DNA of 64,000 nucleotides from Erigeron canadensis (Eukaryota; Streptophyta; Magnoliopsida; Asterales; Asteraceae): positions 30,316,055 to 30,380,054 of the forward strand of contig NC_057762.1 in NCBI RefSeq assembly GCF_010389155.1, read 5' to 3'. How positions within the stretch are numbered: position 1 is the stretch's first letter; each line of letters starts with the position of its first letter. The notes below the pieces were generated by a model, which saw only the letters and a list, made by a program, of their open reading frames with translations, did no database searches and was not told where the DNA came from. Positions 22,648-33,629 of the stretch are shown piece after piece. Position numbers and translations under genes: made by a program.

Positions 22648-24487
22648 GATTCCTAATTTGTTTATTTTGTATGTATTTAAAAATTATACAAAATCTTGAA
22701 AAAACAACCAATTATTAGTAAGAAAAAAGGTTGGATTTTTTCTATGTATATTTTTAAAGAGTGACAAAGATTGATAATGGGATGTTGTTTTTGTTACCTT
22801 GAATGTATAGGTATAAAAACATGAAGGAAATGGCTAATGAATGAAGAAACAAAATCAAATTGTGTGTGGGCATCCTGGGTTTATATCGCCATTGAAGAAG
22901 ATGAACATTGTGGGATTATATATATTGTATTGTATGTATATATATATGTGTATATAGAGTATGCGTATATATGTATAAGAAATATGAAATAATGAGGGAA
23001 TAAAAATAATGTTTTCTTTATGAGCTAGAGGGATGTATGTATGTGCGGTGCTAATGGCGTATAATTCGCTTTCTTAAATTTCAATGAATAATGAGTGGTT
23101 ATTGTGAAAGAAATATGCTTATTACTATTCTTTATTTGTCTGGATTTTAATTTAATATTATTTTTTAACTAAAAGTTTGTATTTTTCTTTGATTTTTAAT
23201 AAAAAAGATTTTTATTTAATATTTTCTTCACTAAGTTTGTATTTTTCTTAGATTTTTCTAGTAACATATGGTGACACACTCTAATTGAATATGGAATTTT
23301 TGTCATTAGATGTTTTGATGTTTTTTTAAGAACTTTCATGTTTGACAATTTTTTAATTAAATATCTTGAAAATAACAATGTAAATGTTAAAAAATAATTA
23401 CAGTGATATTTTGGTTAGACCGAATATATTTTAATTAGATACTTGTCATTTTTAGAAAAAAGAAAATGCTTCATTTATTTATCTATTTAAATTTTAATTT
23501 TAATCTCATATGATTGTAGAAAAAAAAAATGATTGTAGAAAGTAGTAACAAGAATATAGTCAATGGATCATTCAATAAAGCTTGAAATACAACCGACAGT
23601 TTTTAAGAATCAAAGAACATTAGTCCATAGGGGGATAAACCTAAATGAATGAACCATATTGTCTTTCGGTGCTAGTATATTTTGTCATGTGAAAAGAAAA
23701 GGTTCTACTATATTTGTTTTTTATTTTTATGTGACATATTTCAAAAGCTTGTGTTTATTGCCAATAGTTTTGGTATATATACGATGATAAAATCGAAGGA
23801 TTGTTTTTTAAAATTATTTTTAGAAACAATTATGATGTGGCATGTTTACAAAAATTTTTAAAATGTTTTTATTTTATTAATAGAATTTTAAAGATAAATA
23901 GCCAATTAAATATTTTTAAAATGTTTATTTTATTTATGATGTCTACAAATTTATTCTTTTATTAGAAAACAAAATAAATACTTTTTTATATAATATCATA
24001 AATGTTTTTTTATGTTTTATTAATGCAATAAGTAGTAATATATATAATTATTGTGTTAATCAATTGATTAACACAATAACAAAAACTATATACATCTTTT
24101 TAGATTTTTATTGCTTTTAAAATTTTATTAATAACAAAAACTATATACATCTTCAAGCCAAGTTATAATATATCAATAACAAAAACTATATACATCTTTT
24201 TAGATTTTTATTGCTTTTAAAATTTTATTAAAAATGTTCGGGTTAAAGCCGGACTGATTAACTAGTAATAATAATAATCAAGGATTCCATAAAATTCTTA
24301 TATGAATTTATAAATCAAACCTAATGCATATACCAGAAGGAAAAATGGAAGGAGACAACCATACCACCATTCTTTGATTTCACCGATCAACTAATTTGTT
24401 TTATTTCAACCATACTCAAAAAATTGATAATATATGTTTCCTATTTAATATATGAAGACATTTCTAAAGAAGTTAAAAATAATGTTA
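22648..24487. other. AT-rich intergenic spacer
   Basis: No gene seen. The first few hundred bases are the promoter side of the EEP gene, with alternating TATATA-rich sequence around 22918-22980. A locally repeated segment is given separately. Confidence 0.5.
24069..24235 (+). repeat. Short direct repeat, three partial copies
   Basis: AACAAAAACTATATACATCT occurs three times (near 24070, 24130 and 24180). The first and third are followed by the same TTTTAGATTTTTATTGCTTT and AAAATTTTATTA. The pattern fits local duplication with a truncated middle copy. Confidence 0.8.
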
Positions 24488-24955
24488 TCTATACTATATT
24501 ATAAAGCAGATTTCTCTTAGATTTTCAACATTGAACTTGAAATTTTCAATATTAATTTTAAGTACTTCTTCAAAATGTCCCTCATATTTATTCTATATTT
24601 ACCTATAATAATTATAATACCCTTTCTCTCTCCTCAAATCTCAACCAATTATCTTTTTTTTCTCTCCTCCATAAATCATTTATTCTTCCAATTCATTCAA
24701 AATCTGTTATCTCAAAAACAGTACATTGATAAATTATAAAAATTGTATGGATGTTTTTAAAATTTCATGCTCTTTCATTAGAGATGTCATTCGATATACT
24801 TTCGACAAATTTTTAAATCCGAGGGCGGAGCCCATACGGCTAAGGAATTTGACTATCATACTCTATGACATATCAACTCCTATAACCTATCATACTCTAT
24901 GACCTAGGTATCACCCCACCATCTCACCACCGCAACGCGTGGGTACTTGCTCTCG
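24488..24955 (+). mobile_element. Probable non-autonomous Helitron
   Basis: Starts with TCTATACTATATTATAAAGC after an A, matching the 5' terminus of plant Helitrons (TC followed by TACTAT-TTATAAA). Internally it carries GAGGGCGGAGCCCATACGGC, and near the 3' end CGCAACGCGTGGGTACTTGC, a GC-rich segment common just before Helitron 3' ends. A clean CTRR terminus is not visible, so the 3' border is approximate. Helitrons make no target-site duplication, so none is expected. No Rep/helicase is encoded. Confidence 0.6.
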
Positions 24956-25460
24956 GACTTGTGTAAAATACGACTTACCATTTATTTAAACGAAAATTAA
25001 TCGATGAAAGATATTTGAAGGAAAAATAAATACAATTATACAAAATTCAATATCCATCCATGAACACATAAATAATGATAGTAGCAACTTTGATAATAAT
25101 TGACTTTGCTAAGAAACACCTCTTCGACTTTTGAAAACGTAGCATATACTTTTGATAAAGAGTATTACATTACAGAAACGACGTCACTTTCCTAATAGCC
25201 TTAAAAGTGTAATATTATTTATTAATTTGCTTATTATTAGTTTATAAGTCTATTTATTTATTCATTGTTGCTAATAAATGTAAAAATGGACACAATCATT
25301 CTCACAAATATGTATTAGCCAAAGTAAATCCTTAACAAAGGGTTGCTTTTAATTTAAAAAAGATGTACATTACAAAACTTTAACAGACATGAACTAATTT
25401 TATATTGAAAAAAAAAAGGTAAGCTATCATATGTTATTATGTTTGTACTTTGGTCGGTAT

Positions 25461-25505
25461 ATTATATTATATTATATTATATTATATTATATTATATTAT
25501 ATTAT
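25461..25505 (+). repeat. (ATTAT)n microsatellite
   Basis: About nine tandem ATTAT pentamers. Confidence 0.93.
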
Positions 25506-26029
25506 ATAATATTAATATTAATTTATTCAACTCTCATTCTATTACGTAATATAAATAAAGGGTAAACTAGTATGCTTCTAGCAACATGTTTCCATATGAT
25601 TTTTAGGAGGACAGATTTTATATTCAAACATAAAATTTTCATGGAGGAGTTTGTGAAAGGGAAACATGTTTCTTCCATGCTTCTAGCAACATATTGGTTT
25701 TTGTTTTTCCCATAGATAAATATAATAACTCTTAGTCTTAGACGGAAGAAAACACAAATTTGATAAATACAGTACTAACTACTCATATGTTGATGGTTTA
25801 TGACTTTATGTTATGTTGATTAAAAATACATAACAAGATGTGACTTGTAATGTCAATGGAAAAGTATTTGTGTTTTTCTCTCGTCAATTGATATTTGTGA
25901 GCTTAATTTTATGATTAACTTGAGTTTCCAAAGGCTATGAAGTTATTAACTAAGTAAAAGGCAAAAAGTGTATAGCGAACACCTTAACCGATTTATATCA
26001 AACTGTTTTAGACGTGACATATGAGGAAA

Positions 26030-26140
26030 AAATCAAGCGGGAACAAGGTCACGACAAGGATCGAACATCTGACCTCATATTTATTGAAGGATAAATTTAC
26101 CCCAGCCTTAACCAACTCAGTTATACGCTTGAGGACGAGC
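26030..26140 (-). mobile_element. Possible SINE on the minus strand
   Basis: The reverse strand has ACTGAGTTGGTTAAGG (A-box-like) and, about 50 bp later, GATGTTCGATCCTTG (B-box-like). The spacing is somewhat long and no target-site duplication was found. Confidence 0.4.
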
Positions 26141-26855
26141 TTTTTATATTCGATAATAAGTCGTTTATGACATTTACCTAATCTTGATGAAACATATAGA
26201 AATGTAATGCTGTCTATAAATAGAAACAATTGTTTACAAATAACGTATCCTTTAATATGTTTGCGTGCACATGAAACATGTATGCAGTTTTAAGTCATAA
26301 TTTAATGATTTTGTTCCACCCGAAGATGATTAAAGATTGACGCAATGATACTATAACGTTCTTTATGGGTAGAACTGTAGAAGAGTATAATGTATATGTT
26401 GTCAAATCAGTTCAAAATAAATATAAAATAAAATAAAAAGATGTATGTTGTCAAAAAGGAATAAAGTGCACATGTTAGTTTTGGCTTTTAGTTGTGAATT
26501 AACGGTAGAAAGAACTTCATTCAAAACCCGTGTTTTTCAATTACTATTTATGGTCCCTTATGGTATTTGCTTTGATGTAAACATAGGAATTAGGATTATT
26601 GTTAAAACGTAGCAAAAAGTTGTACATAATCAACAACCATTTGCAACACTTTATTTTGTGTCTAACAATAATTCTAAAGGCTACATTTAACAAATTCCTA
26701 ATGTCTATAACAAGATATTCAACATTTTATTGCGTTCTAACCAAAGCCCCAACGAGTATATCAGGCAAAACCCTAATTTTATAACAAGATATACAACAAG
26801 TACACTGTACGGGCCAAACAACGTTTGTCTTTTCTCTTTTTGTTGTTAAAAAAAG

Positions 26856-27303
26856 TGTTCCGAAATATCAACTTAATGTCAACTTAATTGTTTTTCTTAC
26901 TTAAAATGCTTTATTTTTCAGGACCTTTTGTAGCACTTCTCGAATGCTAAGGACTGAAAGTGTGAAGAACTGGAAGTAAAGCTGCAGGGACTGGAAGGAG
27001 ACATTGCTTAAAGTTCAAGGGTCATGCTGTTTCTTTGAGCCTTTATATACGCAACCATGTATCCATTGGGATCTCAACATTCGCTGCTTCTTATTTTCGA
27101 ACGTTGTTCTTGTTGTACTCTCCATTTTGTTTCAATGTAACCGTTGTAGCTTTTAGGGTTTGTTCAAATTATTAAAACTATTTTCTGTAATTTAAATCTT
27201 TATCTAAGTTTAATCTTATGGCTATTTCGATATTTTGTGTTCTTATTATTTAATCTTCAAGGATAATACTTAGGTTTTATATAAACATCAATTATTTTTC
27301 ACA
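26856..27303 (+). repeat. 5' LTR of the Copia element
   Basis: A 448-bp direct repeat beginning TGTTCCGAAATATC and ending TTTTTCACA. It is 13 bp longer than the 3' LTR, mainly because of a short duplication of TCAACTTAAT near its start. Confidence 0.95.
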
Positions 27304-27318
27304 TGGTATAAGAGCCAG
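27304..27318 (+). other. Primer-binding site
   Basis: TGGTATAAGAGCCAG lies directly after the 5' LTR. It differs by one base from the usual Copia PBS TGGTATCAGAGC, complementary to initiator tRNA-Met. Confidence 0.9.
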
Positions 27319-28089
27319 GTTTGGCTATTATCTCGATTCGGACTTGGGTCTGCTTCGATTGATTTATATTTATCGAATTTTATCAGTTTAATTTTTAGGG
27401 TTTCTCGATTTGGGGGTTTTCTTCCTTTTTAGGGTTTATCCTCAATCGATTGATTATTTATTCCGCAATTTTACTCTTATTCTCGGTTGAATATTACTCT
27501 TCTTAGAATCATGTATTCAGTCGATTGATTCCCATCTTCTTGTTCTTTTTATACCTTATATAGGCTAAAAGAACTTGAGTTTGGTATATTATCCTCCTTC
27601 TGCTCATGTGTGAGACTCCTCTTCTTTAAGAGTCGTAGTTTTGCCATTTGAGTGGTCTCTCTTGGTTTCATCTAGCAGTATTAGATCTTATTAGATCTTC
27701 TCCACTACTTGAAACCTATATTAAGTTGCCTCATATAAAGGAATAATTATATTCCTTTTCTTGTCCCTTTTCTGGTTTATTGGAGTTACTGTTGGATATC
27801 TCTCTAAGTCTTCCTTCTTACCCTTTCAGTAGCAAATTGCTTCTCACTTAAGTGCCCTGAGTGGGAAGAGTTTGGCTTATAGTTTGGGACCCTTTATCTG
27901 TTCCTTTGTGTTACTACTTGTTTTTTATATTATTATTATCTGCTTGTTACTAACTCTCTTTGTTAGAAGAAAGGGATCTGGATAATACTTGTCTTGAACA
28001 CCTCAGTGTTCTTGAATCTGATTTCATATCCTGCTTCCCTAATAGGTTATTTGTTTAAGTGTTTTGTTTGTTCTTGCATTCTTGGAATT

Positions 28090-31000
28090 ATGGCTGATGT
28101 TATAAATGAGTTAAATGATCCAAATGAAGTTGTTAATGTGTTTGGTACTATGATTAGTAAACTGGATTTTGGTGAAAAATTGTACTTACATACTAGTGAT
28201 ACTGTTGGTACACCATTAATTTCTTTTAAGCTAAAAGGCACAGAAAATTACAGAGTTTGGGCATGTGCTATGGAATTAGCTCTTGAAACGAAGAATAAAA
28301 TGGGATTTGTTACTTGTACTTGTGTGAAACCCACTGATAATGATGTTCTTGCCAAACAGTGGGATAAATGCAATTCTGTGGTCCTTTCTTGGATTCTTAA
28401 TTCTGTCACTGAAGAGTTGTATTTGGGGCAAACTTTTTTCAAAAAATGCAAAAAATGTTTGGGAGGAACTCAGGGAAACCTATGACAAGGTAGATGGTTC
28501 CATACTTTTTAACTTGCATCACAAAATTCACTCATTAACTCAAAATGGAACTACTCTTTCTAAATACTATCACAGATTAAATTCTTATTGGAAATAGTTT
28601 GATGCTCTAGTGAAGCTTCCTACCTGCACCTGTAATGCAGCTAGGGAAATTCAAGAGCATCATCAACTTTTGAAACTTATGCAATTCCTCATGGGACTTG
28701 ATGATGTTTACTTAACTGCTAGAAGCAATATCCTTATGAAGGATCCTCTACCTACTGTCAAGGTTGCATTTGCTATTGTTTCGAGAGAGGAATCTCACAG
28801 AATTTCCAATTCTTGGAGTAATTCCTCCAAACCTTATAATAGTGCTTTTATTTCAAAAACCTTTGATATTGGGAAGAAAAACCTTGGTAATAGAAATTTT
28901 CATAGAAACGGTTTTGAGAACAACAAAACCTTTGATAACAATAGGAATTTTGAAAGAAGGGGACCAAATACCTCCATTCAGTGTTTTGGATGTCATAGGT
29001 ATGGTCATACCCTGGAAAAGTGTTTTGAAGTTGTTGGCTACCCTCCTGGTTATGGCAGAAATTCTTCTGCCAGAAAATACTCTTCTCAAACCTCCTATAA
29101 GTCTAATAATAATGCTATGTTTAATGATACCACTGCTGGTCCTAGTACTGTTCCCAGTTCTGGTGATTTTGATTTTGGTCCTACCATGACCCTCACTTCT
29201 GACCAATATGCAAAATTGATGAATCTCTTGAATGAAAAATCACCTTCAAAAAGTGTGCAGGCCAATATGGCAGGTACATTCTTTAACTCTAATTGTTACT
29301 TCAATGCTAATTTTGCTACCTTCATTTGTGCAAATGTGAACAATAAAACCTTTGTGTTTAAAGATGGATGGATTTGTGATTCTGGTGCTAACTCTCATAT
29401 GACTTGTCAAGAAGAACTTTTGTTCAATGTTCATGATATCTCTGGTTTTGGCCTAACTGTTGAACACCCTAATGAAACCCAAGCTAGAATATTAAAGATT
29501 GGTGATCTTAGAATTAGTGAAAGGGTTGTGTTGTTTGGTGTCCAACAGTTATACCAAAATACTGTGTGAATCTTTTATCTGTGTATAGTCTGACCAGGGA
29601 TAGTAAAGCCTTTGTTGCTTTTGACCAAAATACTTGTGTAATTTAGGATTTACAAACCAAGAAAGTGATTGGGAGTGGTAGACAAAGTTGTGGTCTTTAT
29701 ATTTTTCAAAATATGCTTAAAGGTAATATGTTCATTAGCAATCATGCTAAGATTGAGTGTTATTTGTCTGTTCAATTATGGCGTAATAGATTAGGTCATC
29801 CTTCTGAATCTGTTCTTGTTACTCTTAAGAACAAGTTAAACCTAAATGACGACACTATCATCTCTCCTTGTGAGGTGTGCCATAAGGCAAAACAAACCAG
29901 AAATTCATTCCCTTTAAGCAAACATAAAACTCATTCTCTTGGTGACTTAGTCCATCTTGATCTTTGGGGTCCTTACAAGGTCCAAAGTAAAGAGGGTTAT
30001 AAGTCTTTTCTCACTGTTGTTGATGATCGCACAAGGGTTGTTTGGGTTTATTTATTGAAAACCAAGGATGAAACTTATGAAAACTTTGTGAATTTTTACA
30101 ACTTACTTAAAAACCAGTTCAAAAAGGGAATTAAAATTTGTAAGAAGTGACAATGGAAGTGAGTTTATAAACCAAATGATGAACTCTTTTTTTAATCAAC
30201 ATGGGATATTGCATCAAACCTCTTGTGTGCACATCCCACAACAAAATGGGATTGTGGAAAGGAAACATAGGCACTTGCTCAATGTAGCAAGGGCCCTTAT
30301 GTTTCAAGGGCGGTTACCTCTCAATTTATGGTCTGATTGTGTTCTAACTACAACTTATTTAATCAACAGGTTACCCTCCCTCCTTTTGTCTGGAAAATCG
30401 CCCTATGAACTAATTTTTAAAAGTGAACCAAATCTCTCCCATTTAAGAGCCTTTGGTTGTCTTTGTTTTGCTACTATTCCTAATAATCATGACAAGTTCT
30501 CTAATAGGGATGAAAAATGCATCCTCATTGGATACTCTAATGAGAAAAAAGGGTATAAACTTCTTAGTTTGGATAATAAATCTGTTTTGTTTTCAAGGGA
30601 TGTAAAATTTTATGAAAATGTGTTTCCTTTAAAGATGATGAAGGACTCTCTTAAACCATCTCTTCCAAATAAAACTACTACTTTTCTTGATTATGTTTTT
30701 ATAGAAAATGAAAATTCAAACAAAAATAATTATGAAGCACCCAATGATGAAGGGAGAGTTCACACTCCTAAGAGTGATGGCAGTGTTGGTGGTTCCTCTG
30801 GTGGTTCCCTTGGGACTGCTAGGAACACACATGATGATTCCTTGGGTGGTTCATTTGGGACTGCTAGGAATACTCATGATCCCTTTGGAAGTACTGAAAT
30901 GTCTACCAGGGATCAAATACACACTGTAACACTTTCTGATGATACATGTAATGATTCTGAGGATAATCTCATAAATGAAATTAACAATTCTGATTCTGTT

Positions 31001-32716
31001 CATGAGGGTGACAGTTCCACACACATTGATCTTAGGAGGTCAAATAGAACTTTTAAGACTCCTAGAAAGTATAAGGATTTTGTTTTGGGAAATAAGACTA
31101 AGCATAGTATCTCTAATTTTGTTTGCTATTCTAAGCTTAACTCTGAAATTGCTTGTCTTGCTTCTAACTTGAATAAATTGTGTGAACCTCTCACTTATGA
31201 GGAAGCCTAGAAGGACCCAAAATGGGTTGATGCTATGAATTCTGAATTAGAAGCTTTGCATAGAAATGGGACTTAGGATTTAACTTATCTCCCACATAAT
31301 AGGAAAACCATTGGGTGTAAGTGGGTGTACAAAATCAAGTACAAATCCACATGGGAGGTTGATAGATATAAGGCTAGGCTTGTCATCAAAGGGTATGCCC
31401 AGAAATATGGGGTTGATTTTGAAGAAACCTTTTTACCTGTTGTTAAGATGGTAACCATAAGATGTTTGATCACTATTGTTGTTAAAAATCATTGGCCCAT
31501 ATATCAACTTGATGTCAATAATGCCTTTCTTTATGGTGACCCTAATGAGGATGTCTATATGACACCTCCTCCTGGTTATCATTCTCCTACTGACCCCAGG
31601 GTTTGTAAACTAGTTAAGTCTTTGTATGGTCTCAAGCAGGCCCCTAGGAAATGGAATGAAAAATTGACCCAAACTTTAATTGAAAATGGTTTTGTGCAAA
31701 GTAAGAGTGATTATTCACTCTTTACTAAAATTGGAAATGGTGTCTTTCTTGCCTTACTTGTCTATGTTGATGACATTGTTGTCACTGGTAGTTGCTTAGA
31801 AGAAATTGAAAAATGCAAACATTTTCTAAATATTAAGTTCTCAATAAAGGACTTAGGAAAGCTAAGGTACTTCCTTGGAATTGAAGTTATTGATACTGAA
31901 AATGGGATATGTTTATCTCAAAGAAAGTACTACCATGATTTGATTGCTGAATTTGACCTTCTGGGTTGTAAACCTTCATCTACACCCATTGATTTCAATG
32001 TGGTTCTTCCTTCTAAGGATGATAATTCTCACAAACCTTTAGAGAACATCACAGAATACTAGAAACTTGTTGGTAAGCTCATCTACTTAACTCTGACCAG
32101 CCTGACATAGCATATGATGTTCATATTTTAAGCCAGTTCATGCATGCCCCTTGTGAGTCACATCTCAGAATTGCCATGAGAGTGATAAGATATCTCAAAG
32201 GTTCACCAGGTAAGGGTGTTCTCTTTAAAGAGGACACATCTCTCACACTTTGTGCTTATGTTGATTTAGATTGGGCCAAGAAGGTCACCACCAGAAAAAA
32301 CATCACTGGTTTTAATCTTTCTTGGTGGGTCCTTAATTTCTCGGAAAAGTAAAAAACAACCTACAATCTCTAGGTCCTTTGCAGAAGCAGAGTTTAGAGC
32401 TCTTGCCTCTGTAACTTGTGAGGTCATTTGGGTTTTAAAAATTCTTAGAGATTTTGGTATTCATTATAATGACCCTGTGCAGATTAAGTGTGATAGCAAA
32501 GCAGCTATGCAAATAGCAGCTAACCCTGTTTTTCATGAAAAAACAAAGCATTTTGAACTTGATCTCTTTTTCATTAGAGATAAAGTTTTAGAAGGGATCA
32601 TTGAGATTGTGAAGGTAGCCTCTGAGAACAATGTGGCTGACATATTCACAAAAGGATTGTCTCTTTCTCAGCACAATGTTTTGTGCAGTGAACTTGGGCT
32701 TTGTGACATCTTTTAA
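28090..32716 (+). pseudogene. Broken Copia gag-pol polyprotein gene
   Basis: Gag starts at the ATG at 28090. A CCHC zinc knuckle (CFGCHRYGHTLEKC) is at about 28984-29025, and the protease motif CDSGANSHMT near 29375-29405. The integrase zinc region (RLGHPSE, CEVCHKAK) and core run from 29790 to 30300. Reverse transcriptase follows (FLYGDPNEDVYM, LYGLKQAP, catalytic YVDD at about 31763), then RNase H to 32716. Breaks seen: frameshifts near 28450, 29550, 30130, 32095 and 32330, and stop codons at 28595-28597, 29644-29646, 31208-31210, 31274-31276 and 32060-32062. At 31208 and 31274, TAG stands where family members usually have Trp, so G-to-A decay is likely. The 0.8-kb leader between PBS and gag holds no gene. 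Confidence 0.93.
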
Positions 32717-32728
32717 GTTGTGGGAGGG
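32717..32728 (+). other. Polypurine tract
   Basis: GTTGTGGGAGGG lies directly before the 3' LTR, the expected start site for plus-strand synthesis. Confidence 0.85.
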
Positions 32729-33163
32729 TGTTGAAATATCAACTTAATTGTTTTTCTTACTTAAAATGCTTTATATTTCAGGACCTTTTGTAGCACTTCT
32801 GGAATGCTAAGGACTGAAAGTGTGAAGAACTGGAAGTAAAGCTGCAGGGACTGGAAGGAGACATTGCTTTAAAGTTCAAGGGTCATGCTGTTTCTTTGAG
32901 CCTTTATATACGCAGCCATGTATCCATTGGGATCTCAACATTCGCTGCTTCTTATTTTAGAGCGTTGTTCTTGTTGTACTCTCCATTTTGTTTCAATGTA
33001 ACCGTTGTAGCTTTTAGGGTTTGATCAAATTATTAAAACTATTTCTGTAATTTAAATCTTTATCTAAATTTAATCTTATGGCTATTTCGATATTTTGTGT
33101 TCTTATTATTGAATCTTCAGGGATAATACTTAGGTTTTATATAAACATCAATTATTTTTAACA
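32729..33163 (+). repeat. 3' LTR of the Copia element
   Basis: A 435-bp direct repeat of the 5' LTR, beginning TGTTGAAATATC and ending TTTTTAACA. Confidence 0.95.
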
Positions 33164-33335
33164 AAAAGTATCGGATATAATTAGAAAATAGTATATCCTT
33201 AAGAAAATACAGTATATTCTTCTCACATAACAATTTAGGAGGCTGTAAACACTTTAACACACTGCAGAAGCCTTTCAACCTATTTTTAAACTGCACTTAG
33301 ACTAATATCAAATACTTGTTAAGTCTACATTATAC

Positions 33336-33470
33336 ATACTGTTTTTGTGAGAGCAAAAAATCATTACCTAAACTTTTCGACACTAAATACTGGGTAAACT
33401 TATATACTGTTTTTGTGAGGCAAAAAATCATTACCTAAACTTTTCGACACTAAATACTGGGTAAACTTAT
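33336..33470 (+). repeat. 68-bp tandem duplication
   Basis: Two head-to-tail copies of a unit beginning ATACTGTTTTTGTGAG and containing ACCTAAACTTTTCGACAC and ACTGGGTAAACTTA. They differ only by a 2-bp AG indel, which implies a recent event. It lies just past the 3' end of the metallophosphoesterase gene. Confidence 0.92.
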
Positions 33471-33629
33471 CACCAACAATTAGTCTTTTTGAACATGGCT
33501 GGCATATTTTAGGAACAAGAGTTTATCATCTACATTAAAACCATTTCTTCAACAATTACCTGGAACAAAAGCCCCGGAACTCTAAAGTAGTATACAACCG
33601 TCAAGAACAAGTGAATGGCCATTTCCAAA

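Larger units (their letters stand above)
26856..33163 (+). mobile_element. Complete but defective Ty1/copia LTR retrotransposon
   Basis: A 6.3-kb element with all structural marks. LTRs lie at 26856-27303 and 32729-33163, with a 5-bp target-site duplication AAAAG (26851-26855 and 33164-33168). A primer-binding site complementary to initiator tRNA-Met directly follows the 5' LTR, and a polypurine tract directly precedes the 3' LTR. The interior order is gag, protease, integrase, reverse transcriptase, RNase H, which defines Copia rather than Gypsy. The LTRs differ at roughly a dozen sites plus three small indels by hand count, so insertion was on the order of a million years ago under usual plant rates. 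The coding region is broken in many places, so the copy cannot act autonomously. Confidence 0.96.

Noticed and set aside
24069..24235. CRISPR-like array
   Set aside because: Three unequal AT-rich repeats in a plant spacer with no regular spacers; a local duplication explains it.
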